A stretch of 7,552 nucleotides of DNA from Clostridiales bacterium UBA735 (GCA_002298695.1 DBLB01000005.1:748-8299); one strand, 5' to 3'. Positions 1-5,719 are shown, numbered from the stretch's first letter. Numbers and translations: made by a program. The notes: generated from the letters alone by a model not told the origin.

Positions 1-1596
1 CGCGATCAGCGGCGTGTGCGCGGCATACCAGTCCTGCAAGCTGCCAGCCGCTTCGGTGTATTCCTCCACAGTTTTTGCCTCGCCCATCGCAGTAAGGATG
101 GACTGGAATTCCTCGTCAAACACCTGGCAGCCGCCCTGCACGGGATGCGTACCGTCGACGTAGATGGAAGCAAGCCCGTTCTTCATGCCCATACCGGCGG
201 CGGTGAAGCCATAGATCGCGGCTTCCATCGTGATGTTGTTTTCGGAGAATTTGTTGCTGGTTTTCGCGTTGTAGCTGTCTGCGTCCAGCGTTTCGAGATC
301 CACCTGAATGCCGAACTGCTCCAGCTGCGTCTTGACAAGCTCCGCGTAGCCGACGTGGGCTTCCTTGCCCGCGTTGCAGGTGAGGGTAAACGCGCAGACC
401 CCGCCGTCCGCATTCACATAGAAGCCGTCCGCATTCTTTTCCGTGTAACCGGCATCCGCCATATGTTGTGCGGCCTTGTCCAGGTCCTGACCGAGCGCCT
501 CGGTCTCCTTGTACCCCACGGTCACGGGCGGCACGAAGCCGCGGTTGGGGTTCGAAGCATAGGCGCTGCCGAACACGGTGCGGAAGCTGTCATAGTCCAG
601 CGCGTAGGAAACTGCCAGCCGGAGGTTCTCATCCGCAAAAGGTCCATTCGCGTTGTTGAACGCCAGCACGGCCGGGGCATTCGCCGCCGTGACAGCTTCG
701 AGCGTCAGCGTATCGGTCGCAGCCAGAACATCCTGATACGAACCGGAAACGCCCGCAGAGTATGCCCACGTCATGTCCAGATCGCCCTGCTGGAGCGCCA
801 GATACATGGTATCCTCATTGCCGAACAGACGATAAACGATCTTGCCGACGTTCGGCATCTGCGGATAATAGGGGTTCGGAACGAAGGTGAGCGTACCGGC
901 TTCCTTGTTGAAGCTTTCGAGCATATACGGCCCACAGGTGACGCGGGCTTCCTCTTCCGTGACGGAATCCTTACCCTCATAGATGTGCTTCGGCATGACG
1001 CGGAAGGAGGTCATATTGGAAAGCTCACGCACGTTGGCAGAGGTGAGCGTCAGGGAAATCGACATTTCATCGCTTGAAAGCTCGTAGGAAGCATATTTTG
1101 CTTCCGTGACCTTGCCGTCCTCGTCTGTCTGGGAGACAAAGTTTGCACTGCCGTTTGCATCGTCATATTGGAGCGTAAACAGAATATCCGCAGCCGTGAC
1201 CGGTTCGCCGTCCGACCATGTCATGCCGGGTTCGATGGTGTAGATCCAGGTGACGGAATCCTCCGTGCCATAGGAAGCCAGCAGCGGATGGTAATTGCCC
1301 TCCGCGTCCTGCCAGACGAGCGGAAGCTCGCTGACACCGCTGGCCAGCATATCGAAGTTATACTCGCCGAACGTTGCCGTTTCAATGGCAGCCGTCGTGC
1401 CGACCGTGAACTGCCCAATGGGGTATGCGGGGGTCTCCGGTTCCGATGGCTGCTCCGTCTGCGCCGGTTCTTCCGGCTGGTTGTCAGTTTGTGTCGGCTG
1501 TTCCGACGGCTGCTGTGCCGGGGATCCAGGGGTGCTGCAGGCTGACAGAGCAAATACGAGGCTCAGGCAGAGCAGCAAAGCAAGAAGCTTTTTCAT
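1..1596 (-). CDS. ABC transporter solute-binding lipoprotein, family 5 (peptide/nickel type), C-terminus cut by window edge
   Basis: This is the extracellular substrate-capturing lipoprotein of an ABC importer (SBP_bac_5/COG0747: OppA, DppA, NikA). The 532 visible residues start at ATG 1596, preceded by AAGGAG (1605-1610) at 8 nt. Residues 1-19 form a lipoprotein signal with lipobox LSAC, and Cys20 is the predicted lipidated residue. Residues 21-58 are a low-complexity Pro/Glu/Gln/Thr spacer. The core then shows family hallmarks: MTWSDGEPVTAADILFT (125-141), CGPYML (221-226), and NGPFADENLRLAVSYALDYD (317-336). The family usually has about 500-600 residues, so only a short C-terminal part is missing beyond position 1. 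The permease and ATPase genes would be expected to the left. It lies 60 nt after a gene in an apparent csoR operon, but a small dyad (1626-1640) sits in its leader, so it may have its own control. The substrate cannot be read from sequence: peptides, nickel or a metal chelate are all possible. Confidence 0.93.
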   Translation of the reverse strand, partial: MKKLLALLLCLSLVFALSACSTPGSPAQQPSEQPTQTDNQPEEPAQTEQPSEPETPAYPIGQFTVGTTAAIETATFGEYNFDMLASGVSELPLVWQDAEGNYHPLLASYGTEDSVTWIYTIEPGMTWSDGEPVTAADILFTLQYDDANGSANFVSQTDEDGKVTEAKYASYELSSDEMSISLTLTSANVRELSNMTSFRVMPKHIYEGKDSVTEEEARVTCGPYMLESFNKEAGTLTFVPNPYYPQMPNVGKIVYRLFGNEDTMYLALQQGDLDMTWAYSAGVSGSYQDVLAATDTLTLEAVTAANAPAVLAFNNANGPFADENLRLAVSYALDYDSFRTVFGSAYASNPNRGFVPPVTVGYKETEALGQDLDKAAQHMADAGYTEKNADGFYVNADGGVCAFTLTCNAGKEAHVGYAELVKTQLEQFGIQVDLETLDADSYNAKTSNKFSENNITMEAAIYGFTAAGMGMKNGLASIYVDGTHPVQGGCQVFDEEFQSILTAMGEAKTVEEYTEAAGSLQDWYAAHTPLIA

Positions 1597-1604
1597 TTGT
1601 GGTT

Positions 1605-1640
1605 CTCCTTTGTGTGAATATATGTCAAATCAGAGATTTG
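1605..1640 (-). promoter_or_regulatory. Leader of the binding-protein gene: RBS plus a 15-bp dyad
   Basis: The 60-nt gap before the binding-protein gene is AT-rich, unlike its surroundings. It contains a perfect inverted repeat CAAATC-AGA-GATTTG (1626-1640), a TATATT hexamer on the minus strand (1622-1617) and the ribosome site AAGGAG (1610-1605). A dyad just upstream of a possible -10 is the usual place for an operator. I could not find a convincing -35 at correct spacing, so a separate promoter is only suspected and read-through from csoR is equally possible. Confidence 0.35.
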
Positions 1641-1656
1641 CAGTTTGAATGAAATC

Positions 1657-2088
1657 TCAATCAACCTCCTCCGCGTCCACGAACAGGTTCGTGACCTGCA
1701 CGGGGATCGGCAGGCGGCTCTGCTTGACGGCGCGAAGCACCATATCCTTGAGATCGGCGCAGCAGGGCTTGTCCATCGTGACGATGGTGACGCTTGCAAC
1801 GTCATTGAGGCTGAAAATGTCCGCCAGCTTCACGGTAATATCAAAGTCGTTTTCCGGACAGCAGATGAGCGGCACCCGTCCCTTGGACAGCACGTCGTGG
1901 AAGCCCGGATAGGAAAATGCCGAGCAGTCCGCCGCGATGAGCAGATGCCCATGATGATAGTACGGCGAGAGCTTCGGCGCTTTGTAGAGCTTGATCGGCC
2001 ACTGTACCAGATCACTGCTTTCTGCCAGCAGCGCTTCGGGGTCAAATTCCCGCACCCGCTTCCACGGGTCAAAATTCTTGTCGAACAT
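1657..2088 (-). CDS. 143-aa Cys-containing protein resembling the C-terminal domain of ferredoxin-linked proteins
   Basis: Function unknown. The protein looks like the domain that normally follows two 4Fe-4S motifs in a family of about 250-aa putative iron-sulfur proteins. Recognisable pieces, from memory of that family, are QWPIKLYKAP (29-38), LLIAADCSAF (49-58), LICCPENDFD (74-83, where relatives usually read CPKLD) and MDKPCC (105-110, usually MEVPCC). Its cysteines are 55, 76, 77, 109 and 110, enough for a metal or cluster site. The usual N-terminal CxxCxxCxxxC ferredoxin motifs are absent, and the protein begins with only about 28 residues before the domain. There is no signal peptide or membrane segment, so it is probably cytosolic. 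ATG 2088 is preceded by AGGAGG (2095-2100), which overlaps the stop codon of csoR 11 nt upstream; the two genes are therefore probably translationally coupled and functionally linked. A role in metal or redox handling is inference. Confidence 0.85.
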   Translation of the reverse strand: MFDKNFDPWKRVREFDPEALLAESSDLVQWPIKLYKAPKLSPYYHHGHLLIAADCSAFSYPGFHDVLSKGRVPLICCPENDFDITVKLADIFSLNDVASVTIVTMDKPCCADLKDMVLRAVKQSRLPIPVQVTNLFVDAEEVD

Positions 2089-2099
2089 AGCATCCCTCC

Positions 2100-2471
2100 T
2101 CAGCGAATATAGCGGTCAATGGCCTTTTTGAAATCGTCGAGCGTCTGCGTATCGCCGGACTGCACCGCGTCCACGACGCAGTGGTCGAGGTGGTCTTTCA
2201 AAATTACCTTGGCGATGGATTGCAGCGCACCGATCACGGCGGAAAGCTGCATCAGAACGTCCGAGCAGTCCTCGCCGTCGTCCACCATCGCACGGACGTG
2301 CTGCAAATGTCCGGATGCTCTGGCCAGCCGGTTCTGGACGTATTTTGTGTTTTCGTGGCGGTGCAGGTGCTTGCGCCCGTCCGCATGCTCGTGGTCGTGC
2401 GGATGCGCGTGGTCATGCGCGTGTCCGCGTTCATGAAAATGTTCCTGCTCCTGTTCATCCACATATGCCAC
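2100..2471 (-). CDS. csoR: CsoR/FrmR-family metal-sensing transcriptional repressor with His-rich N-terminus
   Basis: Small all-helical DNA-binding repressor (DUF156 family: CsoR, RcnR, FrmR, CstR, InrS) that releases DNA on binding metal or a reactive species. The family core runs from about residue 41 to 123. It has the Cu(I)-CsoR fingerprint Cys69, then 24 residues, His94, 3 residues, Cys98, the same spacing as the Cys45/His70/Cys74 set of Bacillus subtilis CsoR. The unusual part is residues 10-39: about 30 residues containing 12 histidines in HxH runs (H11, 13, 17, 19, 21, 23, 25, 27, 29, 35, 37, 39), which could bind Ni, Co, Zn or Cu and cloud the metal assignment. Two GTG starts are possible: 2471, with an AAAGG only 2 nt upstream, or 2462 (codon 4), for which AAAGGCGG is better spaced; a stop lies 3 codons before 2471. 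The gene heads a tight pair with the Cys-containing protein. The symbol reflects the family, not a proven copper role. Confidence 0.88.
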   Translation of the reverse strand: MAYVDEQEQEHFHERGHAHDHAHPHDHEHADGRKHLHRHENTKYVQNRLARASGHLQHVRAMVDDGEDCSDVLMQLSAVIGALQSIAKVILKDHLDHCVVDAVQSGDTQTLDDFKKAIDRYIR

Positions 2472-2521
2472 CGCCTTTCAATCCTCTGTATTTTACAAGA
2501 TTTCGTGCCGCACCGTAAGCC

Positions 2522-2577
2522 TCCCCGGGGGATGAAATTTCAGGCGCGGCCCGGAAATCGGAACCCCCTCCGGGGGT
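2522..2577. promoter_or_regulatory. csoR: Candidate CsoR-type operators upstream of csoR (two G/C-tract dyads)
   Basis: Two dyads lie upstream of csoR: TCCCC-GGGGGA (2522-2532) and ACCCCC-TCC-GGGGGT (2563-2577), with centres about 43 bp apart, close to four helical turns. CsoR-family repressors are known to bind G/C tracts arranged as short inverted repeats, often flanked by A/T and placed in their own promoters, so autoregulation is plausible. On the minus strand the second dyad overlaps a TTGACC hexamer (2580-2575), but no good -10 follows it at 16-18 bp. The rest of the 2472-2715 gap holds no ORF that I can support. Confidence 0.45.
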
Positions 2578-2694
2578 CAATCGCGTAAATAGAACGCTTT
2601 ACGGAGAGTATTTGGTCTTCAAATATAGAGATACTTATTCAATATAGCTGAATTTTCGACAGCATTTTGTTCGAAACGACGGTGTCAACACGCA

Positions 2695-2714
2695 ATATCC
2701 CGTACAGGGGATAT
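2695..2714. promoter_or_regulatory. Inverted repeat ATATCCC-N6-GGGATAT, possible CsoR-family operator
   Basis: A perfect 7-bp inverted repeat with a 6-nt centre (GTACAG) lies immediately beside the terminator hairpin. Its A/T-flanked CCC/GGG arms resemble CsoR/CstR boxes. On the minus strand, 6 bp downstream, is a consensus -35 hexamer TTGACA (2688-2683), although the matching -10 is poor. It could be a distal operator for the csoR operon about 225 bp downstream, or simply part of the terminator structure. Confidence 0.3.
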
Positions 2715-2715
2715 G

Positions 2716-2747
2716 AAATGCCCGATGCAGTTTTGCATCGGGCATTT
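2716..2747 (-). terminator. Strong hairpin terminator after the small membrane-protein gene
   Basis: Perfect 14-bp stem AAATGCCCGATGCA / TGCATCGGGCATTT with a 4-nt loop. It starts 4 nt beyond the stop codon of the minus-strand gene ending at 2752. The stem carries a GC-rich core and ends in AAA/TTT, so it can work in both directions. The following U-tract is short on the minus strand (TTTCAT), and a T-rich run (2753-2761) follows on the plus strand. It would separate the antiporter/mgtC/small-gene transcription from the csoR operon. Confidence 0.75.
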
Positions 2748-2751
2748 GTGC

Positions 2752-2991
2752 TCATTTCTTTTTCAGCAGCGACGCCTTTACCGCATTCTTCGGGTCTTTG
2801 ATGAGCAAAATCACAAGCCAGAGGATAAGCCCCGGCGCGACCACGGAAAGACCAAGGCAGAAGTCGCTGAGCATATCGATCGGTTCCGGCGTGAAAAATG
2901 CCTCGTGTAGCTCGGTGTATTCGAAGATCGCATCACCGAGCCACATGAGCGACGTGCCCCGGTACATGAGACTCAGTGTACCAAGCCGCAT
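2752..2991 (-). CDS. Small membrane protein, 79 aa; probably the main part of a frameshifted 105-aa gene
   Basis: Unrecognised small membrane protein. Residues 2-24 are moderately hydrophobic with a Trp/Asp-containing segment, residues 25-38 (EYTELHEAFFTPEP) look like an exposed loop, residues 39-65 form a clear membrane helix (LGLSVVAPGLILWLVILLI), and the tail is basic (KKK). The only available start, ATG 2991, has no convincing ribosome site. It begins 4 nt after the stop of a 24-codon ORF (3070-2996) that does have one. Read upstream of ATG 2991, the same frame continues as APDNT before hitting TGA at 3015-3013. Skipping one base in the interval 3012-2999 would join the two into a coherent protein of about 105 aa with an extra N-terminal membrane helix. 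I infer a frameshift mutation, a sequencing error, or less likely a coupled pair. The gene ends 4 nt before a strong hairpin. Confidence 0.6.
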   Translation of the reverse strand: MRLGTLSLMYRGTSLMWLGDAIFEYTELHEAFFTPEPIDMLSDFCLGLSVVAPGLILWLVILLIKDPKNAVKASLLKKK

Positions 2992-2995
2992 GGTG

Positions 2996-3070
2996 TTATC
3001 CGGCGCGTGCTTTCACCACACACAGGATCGAGCAGATGATCGCCGCAAGCACACAGGTCAGAAGTGTCAT
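2996..3070 (-). CDS. 24-aa hydrophobic peptide, probable N-terminal part of the frameshifted membrane gene
   Basis: ATG 3070 is preceded on the minus strand by AAGAAGGCG with suitable spacing of about 6-8 nt. It encodes MTLLTCVLAAIICSILCVVK followed by ARAG and a TAA stop. Residues 2-19 form one membrane helix containing three cysteines (6, 13 and 17). It could be a free-standing small membrane peptide. Its good ribosome site, the lack of one for the next ORF, and the 4-nt gap all favour it being the detached N-terminus of that gene. Confidence 0.45.
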   Translation of the reverse strand: MTLLTCVLAAIICSILCVVKARAG

Positions 3071-3101
3071 GGCATCGCCTTCTTATCGGACGGCGGGCGT
3101 C

Positions 3102-3284
3102 ATGCCGGACTCGCGCTTGATGATCTTATCTGCGCCGCCCGACGAGCTTATCGCCCTAATACGTTATATGGACGGCCATAATGTATCGCACACCAACGAA
3201 CTCAAGAAACTGGCGCATAAGCTCGCCAATACCGGCGACAGTGAAGCCTGCGCACAGATCCTCGGCGCAGTCCGGGGGCGTTGA
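3102..3284 (+). CDS. Short plus-strand ORF encoding a helical, charged peptide (possible truncated gene)
   Basis: ATG 3102 (or ATG 3120) to TGA 3284 encodes about 60 (or 54) residues. From residue 14 on it reads like a genuine soluble helical protein (DELIALIRYMDGHNVSHTNELKKLAHKL and onward), with His/Asn pairs, amphipathic spacing and G/C-rich third positions. It stops abruptly at AVRGR, where a protein of this look would be expected to continue with another helix. Ribosome signals are weak (GGCGGG before 3102), no promoter was found with confidence, and it is the only plus-strand candidate among minus-strand genes. It may be a truncated remnant. I do not assign a family or function. Confidence 0.3.
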   Translation: MPDSRLMILSAPPDELIALIRYMDGHNVSHTNELKKLAHKLANTGDSEACAQILGAVRGR

Positions 3285-3358
3285 CAGTTTTCGGATACAC
3301 CCTAACAAATGGGGTGCAGTTCATGGCTGCGCCGGGGCACTATTTGCGCTTGCACGCG

Positions 3359-4084
3359 CTAATTCATTTCTTCAATGTGGGAGACATAGTCCAGCGAGCG
3401 AAGCGCTTCAATGATCTCCGCGTGCTTTTTATATTGCTTCAGCTCGGGGCTTGTGATCGTGAAGCTGACGGAGAACACGCTCAGCCCGGAACCTGCATAG
3501 GCCGGGTTGGCCTCAATGTCGTCGATGCGGATGCCGAGGGCGCGGATGGTGGCGACAAAATCCTGCAATTTGCCCTTGCTGGTCAGCTCCAGATGGACCT
3601 CAAAGTGGTTGGAACGGTCCTTCAGGTAGTTTTCCAGCCGCGGGAACCAGGAGATCGTCAGCAGCAGCGCGGCAAAGGCGGCCAGCGTCAGTACATAAGC
3701 CCCGTTTCCGGATGCGATCCCCAGAAGACCGCAGGCCCAGAGCGCGGTGGAGGTGGTCAGCCCCTTGATTTGGTTTTTGGAACTGAACAGCACAGAATTG
3801 CAGCTCAGGATCGCAGTTCCGACGACGGCCGCTGCCGAGAGCAGCGGGAGCTGCGCAGCGCTCTGCGCCATGGACTGATCGAGCAGCGCCGTGACTGTTC
3901 CGGCCAGGCTGACGAGCATGAACGTCCGCAGTCCTGCGGAGTGCCGCTTGCTCGACCGTTCCCAGCCGACGATCGCGGCCAGCAGCACGGACAGTGCAAT
4001 GCGGAACACGGCGCACCACGGGCCCGGTTCCGCACTCCACGGGCCAAGCAGGCGGGCGATGGGATCGGATGCAAAGAAGTTCAT
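3359..4084 (-). CDS. MgtC/SapB-family membrane protein, divergent
   Basis: Integral membrane protein of the MgtC/SapB family, whose members affect growth in low Mg2+ or acid stress and membrane energetics; the transported ion, if any, is unsettled. At 241 aa it has the usual length. Visible hallmarks are GWERS (40-44), AGLRTFMLVSLAG (50-62) and GLTTSTALW (108-116). Membrane helices lie roughly at 24-41, 52-68, 81-100 and 112-146. A soluble, ACT-like C-terminal domain fills 160-241. The glycine-rich GIGFLGAG-type motif expected after the second helix is replaced by VVGTAILSCNSVLF (87-100), so this is a divergent member. ATG 4084 follows GGAGGT, which overlaps the stop of the antiporter gene; only 5 nt separate the genes, indicating coupled translation and a shared role in ion or pH homeostasis. 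The stop is TAG; I saw no convincing terminator after it. Confidence 0.85.
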   Translation of the reverse strand: MNFFASDPIARLLGPWSAEPGPWCAVFRIALSVLLAAIVGWERSSKRHSAGLRTFMLVSLAGTVTALLDQSMAQSAAQLPLLSAAAVVGTAILSCNSVLFSSKNQIKGLTTSTALWACGLLGIASGNGAYVLTLAAFAALLLTISWFPRLENYLKDRSNHFEVHLELTSKGKLQDFVATIRALGIRIDDIEANPAYAGSGLSVFSVSFTITSPELKQYKKHAEIIEALRSLDYVSHIEEMN

Positions 4085-4089
4085 TTCCG

Positions 4090-5547
4090 TTACCTCCTGA
4101 AAAATGGACTGCGCCGTGCGGGGCGCTGTGCGGCGAGCAGCTGCTCCTCCGCCGCTTCGAGGAACGCTTCTTCCTCCTCGCTGAGCGGCACGGCGCGCTT
4201 GGGCAGCTCCGACTGGATCTTTGCGATCCGTTCAGTGAGCAGCTGGACGGGTGTTTTGATCTCGCCGGTCTCGGTCTGTGTCGGGATGTCGGCCAGGTCC
4301 TCGAGCCTTGTAGAGTAGGAGCCGGAGAGATAGAGCGAGAGCTTTGCGCAGGCCGGGCCGACGAGCTCATAGAGGACGCTGGAAGAAAGAATGATCGTTT
4401 GCAGCGCCTGCCCGGTCTCGCCGCCGAGCGTCCGTGCGCCGAGCGCGGCCAGACCGATGGCGACGCCCGCCTGCGGGATGAGCGCGAGGCCAAGGAAATC
4501 GCACACCTTCCGCGGCTTTTTCACCATCCGGCAGCCAAGCCAGGCACCGAGGTATTTGCCGAGAATGCGGACGAAAAAATAACTTACGCCGATGGTCAGC
4601 AGCGGCACACCGAGGCCAGCGGCGGAAGAAGAAATGAGCGTGTCAAGCCGGAATGACATGCCGGAGCGCACGAAAAAGAGCATGAGGATGGGCGGGCTGA
4701 AGTAGTTCAGCTGCTTGAAGAGCTTGTCACTGTCTGCAATGTTGGTATAGACGGTGCCCATCGACATGCAGCCGAGCAGCGGCGACACATCCAGCATCGC
4801 GCAGACACCGCAGAAGGCAAACAGCAGCGCGACGGCGATGATGAGCTTGTTGTCGGTCGAGCGCTTCTGCGGCATGAGCAGCTTCATGAGCAGGCCGAAC
4901 ACCCCGCCGAGCGCCAGCACGCCGAGGTTCGTCAGCAGCGGCAGTACGAGCGTCTGGAAGGAAAAACCGTGCCCGCCGCCGGCCTGCGCTGCGAGGGCCA
5001 CGGAGATGGCCACCGAATAGAGCACCAGTCCGACTACGTCGTCCAGCGCGACGACCTGTAATAAGGTGTTGACAAAGTCGCCCTTTGCGCCGGTCTGCCG
5101 GATGGTCATCATGGTGGAGGCCGGGGCCGTCGCAGAAGCGAGCGCTGCGAGCACCACGGAGAATGCCAGCGGCAGCCGCAGCACCCAGAATGTCAGCACA
5201 AAGACAAATACCGACGCGAGCGCCGCCTCCAGAACCGTAATCCAGACGACCTTCCAGCCGCTCTGCTTCAGCACGGAGAGCTTGAAAAATTCACCGGTGG
5301 AGAACGCGATGAACGCCAGCGCCACGTCCGGCAGGAATTCCATCCCGTCGATGATGCGCTGCGGCACGAAGTTCAGGCAGTACGGCCCGATCAGGATCCC
5401 GGCCAGAATATAGGCCGTCACATTCGGCAGCCGCAGGAGCTTCGTGAGGCGCGTCATGGCAAAGCCGGAAAAGAGCATCAGCGCGATGCAGATGATGACG
5501 GCGGCCACGGGCTGCGCCGAGGCAATGAGAGACGAAATTGCGGACAT
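4090..5547 (-). CDS. CPA2-family cation/proton antiporter
   Basis: Membrane antiporter that would exchange Na+ or K+ for protons (Na_H_Exchanger family, Kef/NapA-like CPA2). The 485-aa product has about 11-13 hydrophobic segments over residues 10-405. Typical motifs are RLTKLLRLPNVTAYILAGILIGP (33-55 region), ASATAPASTMMTIRQTG (137-153) and the ion-binding double aspartate VVALDDVVGL (D169-D170), and LGLALIPQAGVAIGLA (352-367). A charged cytosolic tail (410-485) contains a Glu-rich stretch (456-469) and a basic end; no complete TrkA-N (RCK) domain is present. ATG 5547 is chosen because AAAGGGG lies 7 nt upstream. The frame is open to 5649, but that extension lacks a ribosome site and overlaps the promoter. 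It is the first gene of a two-gene operon with the mgtC-like gene. Na+ versus K+ specificity cannot be read from the sequence. Confidence 0.9.
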   Translation of the reverse strand: MSAISSLIASAQPVAAVIICIALMLFSGFAMTRLTKLLRLPNVTAYILAGILIGPYCLNFVPQRIIDGMEFLPDVALAFIAFSTGEFFKLSVLKQSGWKVVWITVLEAALASVFVFVLTFWVLRLPLAFSVVLAALASATAPASTMMTIRQTGAKGDFVNTLLQVVALDDVVGLVLYSVAISVALAAQAGGGHGFSFQTLVLPLLTNLGVLALGGVFGLLMKLLMPQKRSTDNKLIIAVALLFAFCGVCAMLDVSPLLGCMSMGTVYTNIADSDKLFKQLNYFSPPILMLFFVRSGMSFRLDTLISSSAAGLGVPLLTIGVSYFFVRILGKYLGAWLGCRMVKKPRKVCDFLGLALIPQAGVAIGLAALGARTLGGETGQALQTIILSSSVLYELVGPACAKLSLYLSGSYSTRLEDLADIPTQTETGEIKTPVQLLTERIAKIQSELPKRAVPLSEEEEAFLEAAEEQLLAAQRPARRSPFFRR

Positions 5548-5589
5548 GGCGGCGCCCCTTTCTGCGCGTTGCGCGCGTTTCATGATGCC

Positions 5590-5619
5590 AGTGTAGCATA
5601 TGCGCAGAGAAAAGGTAAA
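5590..5619 (-). promoter_or_regulatory. Probable sigmaA promoter of the antiporter/mgtC operon
   Basis: Minus-strand -35 TTTACC (5619-5614), 18-bp spacer, and extended -10 TG-C-TACACT (5598-5590). Transcription would start near 5583, giving a leader of about 36 nt. That leader holds a short GC hairpin (5564-5576) just before the AAAGGGG ribosome site. The -35 is a 4/6 match, partly compensated by the TGn extension. Confidence 0.55.
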
Positions 5620-5634
5620 TGCACGGATATGAAA

Positions 5635-5648
5635 TGCATATTTATGCA
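5635..5648. promoter_or_regulatory. ArgR-type operator (ARG box), perfect dyad
   Basis: TGCAT-ATTT-ATGCA is a perfect inverted repeat and fits the ArgR/AhrC box pattern TG(A/C)AT-WWWW-AT(T/G)CA with A/T flanks. It lies about 50-65 bp upstream of the predicted antiporter start site and about 120-135 bp upstream of the predicted argG start site. A distal site co-bound with promoter-proximal boxes through looping is known for ArgR-regulated genes. Binding here is inferred. Confidence 0.55.
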
Positions 5649-5719
5649 AAATTGATAACGCGCAACGCAGCGAGAAAGGGGAAAACAGCGAATATCACAA
5701 AATTCATAAATAATGCATA

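Noticed and set aside
16..1077. Plus-strand ORF of 353 aa
   Set aside because: It lies antisense to the binding-protein gene, which has a lipobox, ribosome site and family motifs. The plus-strand product is rich in Arg/His/Val and shows no recognisable domain.
2575..2688. TTGACC (2580-2575) and TTGACA (2688-2683) as the csoR promoter -35
   Set aside because: Neither has a matching -10 at normal spacing on the minus strand, so I do not name a csoR promoter.
3160..3187. Imperfect 28-bp dyad ATAC...GTAT
   Set aside because: Several central mismatches, and it lies inside the plus-strand ORF that shows coding character; probably chance.
3281..3309. TTGACA (3281-3286) as a plus-strand promoter
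   Set aside because: No acceptable -10 at 16-18 bp and no plus-strand gene follows.
3281..4318. Plus-strand ORF of 345 aa
   Set aside because: Antisense to the mgtC-like gene and the end of the antiporter gene; composition is typical of a shadow frame and it has no ribosome site or domain.
5564..5576. GCGCG-TTG-CGCGC hairpin in the antiporter leader
   Set aside because: Only 5 bp and near the ribosome site; could tune translation but nothing marks it as a riboswitch or thermometer.
5548..5649. 34-codon N-terminal extension of the antiporter frame
   Set aside because: Would start at TTG 5649 without a ribosome site, and it covers the predicted promoter. ATG 5547 has AAAGGGG at 7 nt and starts a normal N-terminus.
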